Source: JASGCP01 sp965263285 (lineage in GTDB: Bacteria; Bacteroidota; Bacteroidia; Chitinophagales; Chitinophagaceae). Taken from it: DNA of 64,000 nt. This document shows, piece after piece, positions 63,974 through 64,000 of this stretch. The stretch's first letter is position 1; each line of letters starts with the position of its first letter. The notes beneath the pieces were generated by a model. The model was not told where the DNA came from. It worked only from the letters and a program-made list of their open reading frames with translations, and ran no database searches. The stretch lies in the NCBI GenBank assembly GCA_965263285.1, contig CBDHHD010000016.1:372001-436000 (forward strand). Direction: 5' to 3'. A program made the position numbers and the translations under genes.

Positions 63974-64000
63974 GGCTACATCTTTTTTTGAGGTGCTGGG
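63974..64000 (+). repeat. Family B left terminal repeat, cut by the window edge
   Basis: GGCTACATCTTTTTTTGAGG begins at 63974 and continues GTGCTGGG to the end of the window. This is the start of another family B element or IS. Confidence 0.85.

Overview
The window is a strongly AT-rich chromosome segment from a member of the Bacteroidota, probably a Chitinophagales-like lineage. The support is an outer-membrane PorT-type protein of the type IX secretion kind, an OstA-like protein next to an MlaD/MCE protein, a YtxJ-type bacilliredoxin, a Bacteroidota-type topoisomerase IV subunit A behind a DUF1835 gene, and many TAnnTTTG -7 promoter elements. No ribosomal RNA is present. The only tRNA I see is tRNA-Glu(TTC) at 52422-52493. 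Many repeats, decayed insertion sequences and broken genes suggest weak selection or reduced population size, as in a host-associated or recently specialised bacterium. That is inference.

Layout. 0-15 kb: dusB, a BtuF-like protein, tyrS, a secreted chorismate mutase, the riboflavin operon ribD-ribE-ribBA (ribBA is frameshifted), a DNA adenine methylase, prs-folK, porT-ligA-meaB. 15-22 kb: a second restriction-modification locus with a split endonuclease, holB-aroC-proline dehydrogenase, bacilliredoxin. 22-28 kb: surface or envelope genes (leucine-rich-repeat lipoprotein, another lipoprotein, a membrane patatin). 28-38 kb: an aminotransferase/omega-amidase pair, the OstA-like/MlaD envelope genes, an oxidoreductase, tsaC and lpxB. 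38-44 kb: an accessory island with two Cys-rich double-glycine peptide genes in a tandem duplication, several mobile elements and an aspartyl/asparaginyl beta-hydroxylase-like gene. 44-64 kb: glycosyltransferase, pdhA, IS elements, rnhA, tRNA-Glu, parC, thiH, uvrA, a 2-hydroxyacid dehydrogenase and a LutC-like gene.

The dominant non-coding feature is a family of about thirteen miniature elements (roughly 400-660 bp). They share one long imperfect palindromic core but carry three different terminal inverted repeats: A (GGTATAACGACTTTTTTAGT), B (GGCTACATCTTTTTTTGAGG) and C (GGCATAACTAAATTTAGTGT). Five insertions have perfect 8-bp target duplications. B ends match the ends of a resident ISAon1-like IS at 47505-49483, which is itself interrupted by an A element. 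A and C elements carry outward-facing TAnnTTTG motifs, and in two places these lie just upstream of genes.

The most novel candidate system is the peptide island. Two short precursors have nearly identical leaders ending in Gly-Gly. Their cores keep three Cys-Cys pairs (CC-X11-CC-X8/9-CC) while most residues between the pairs differ. A hydroxylase-family gene lies about 1.3 kb downstream. No transporter or peptidase is present in the window.
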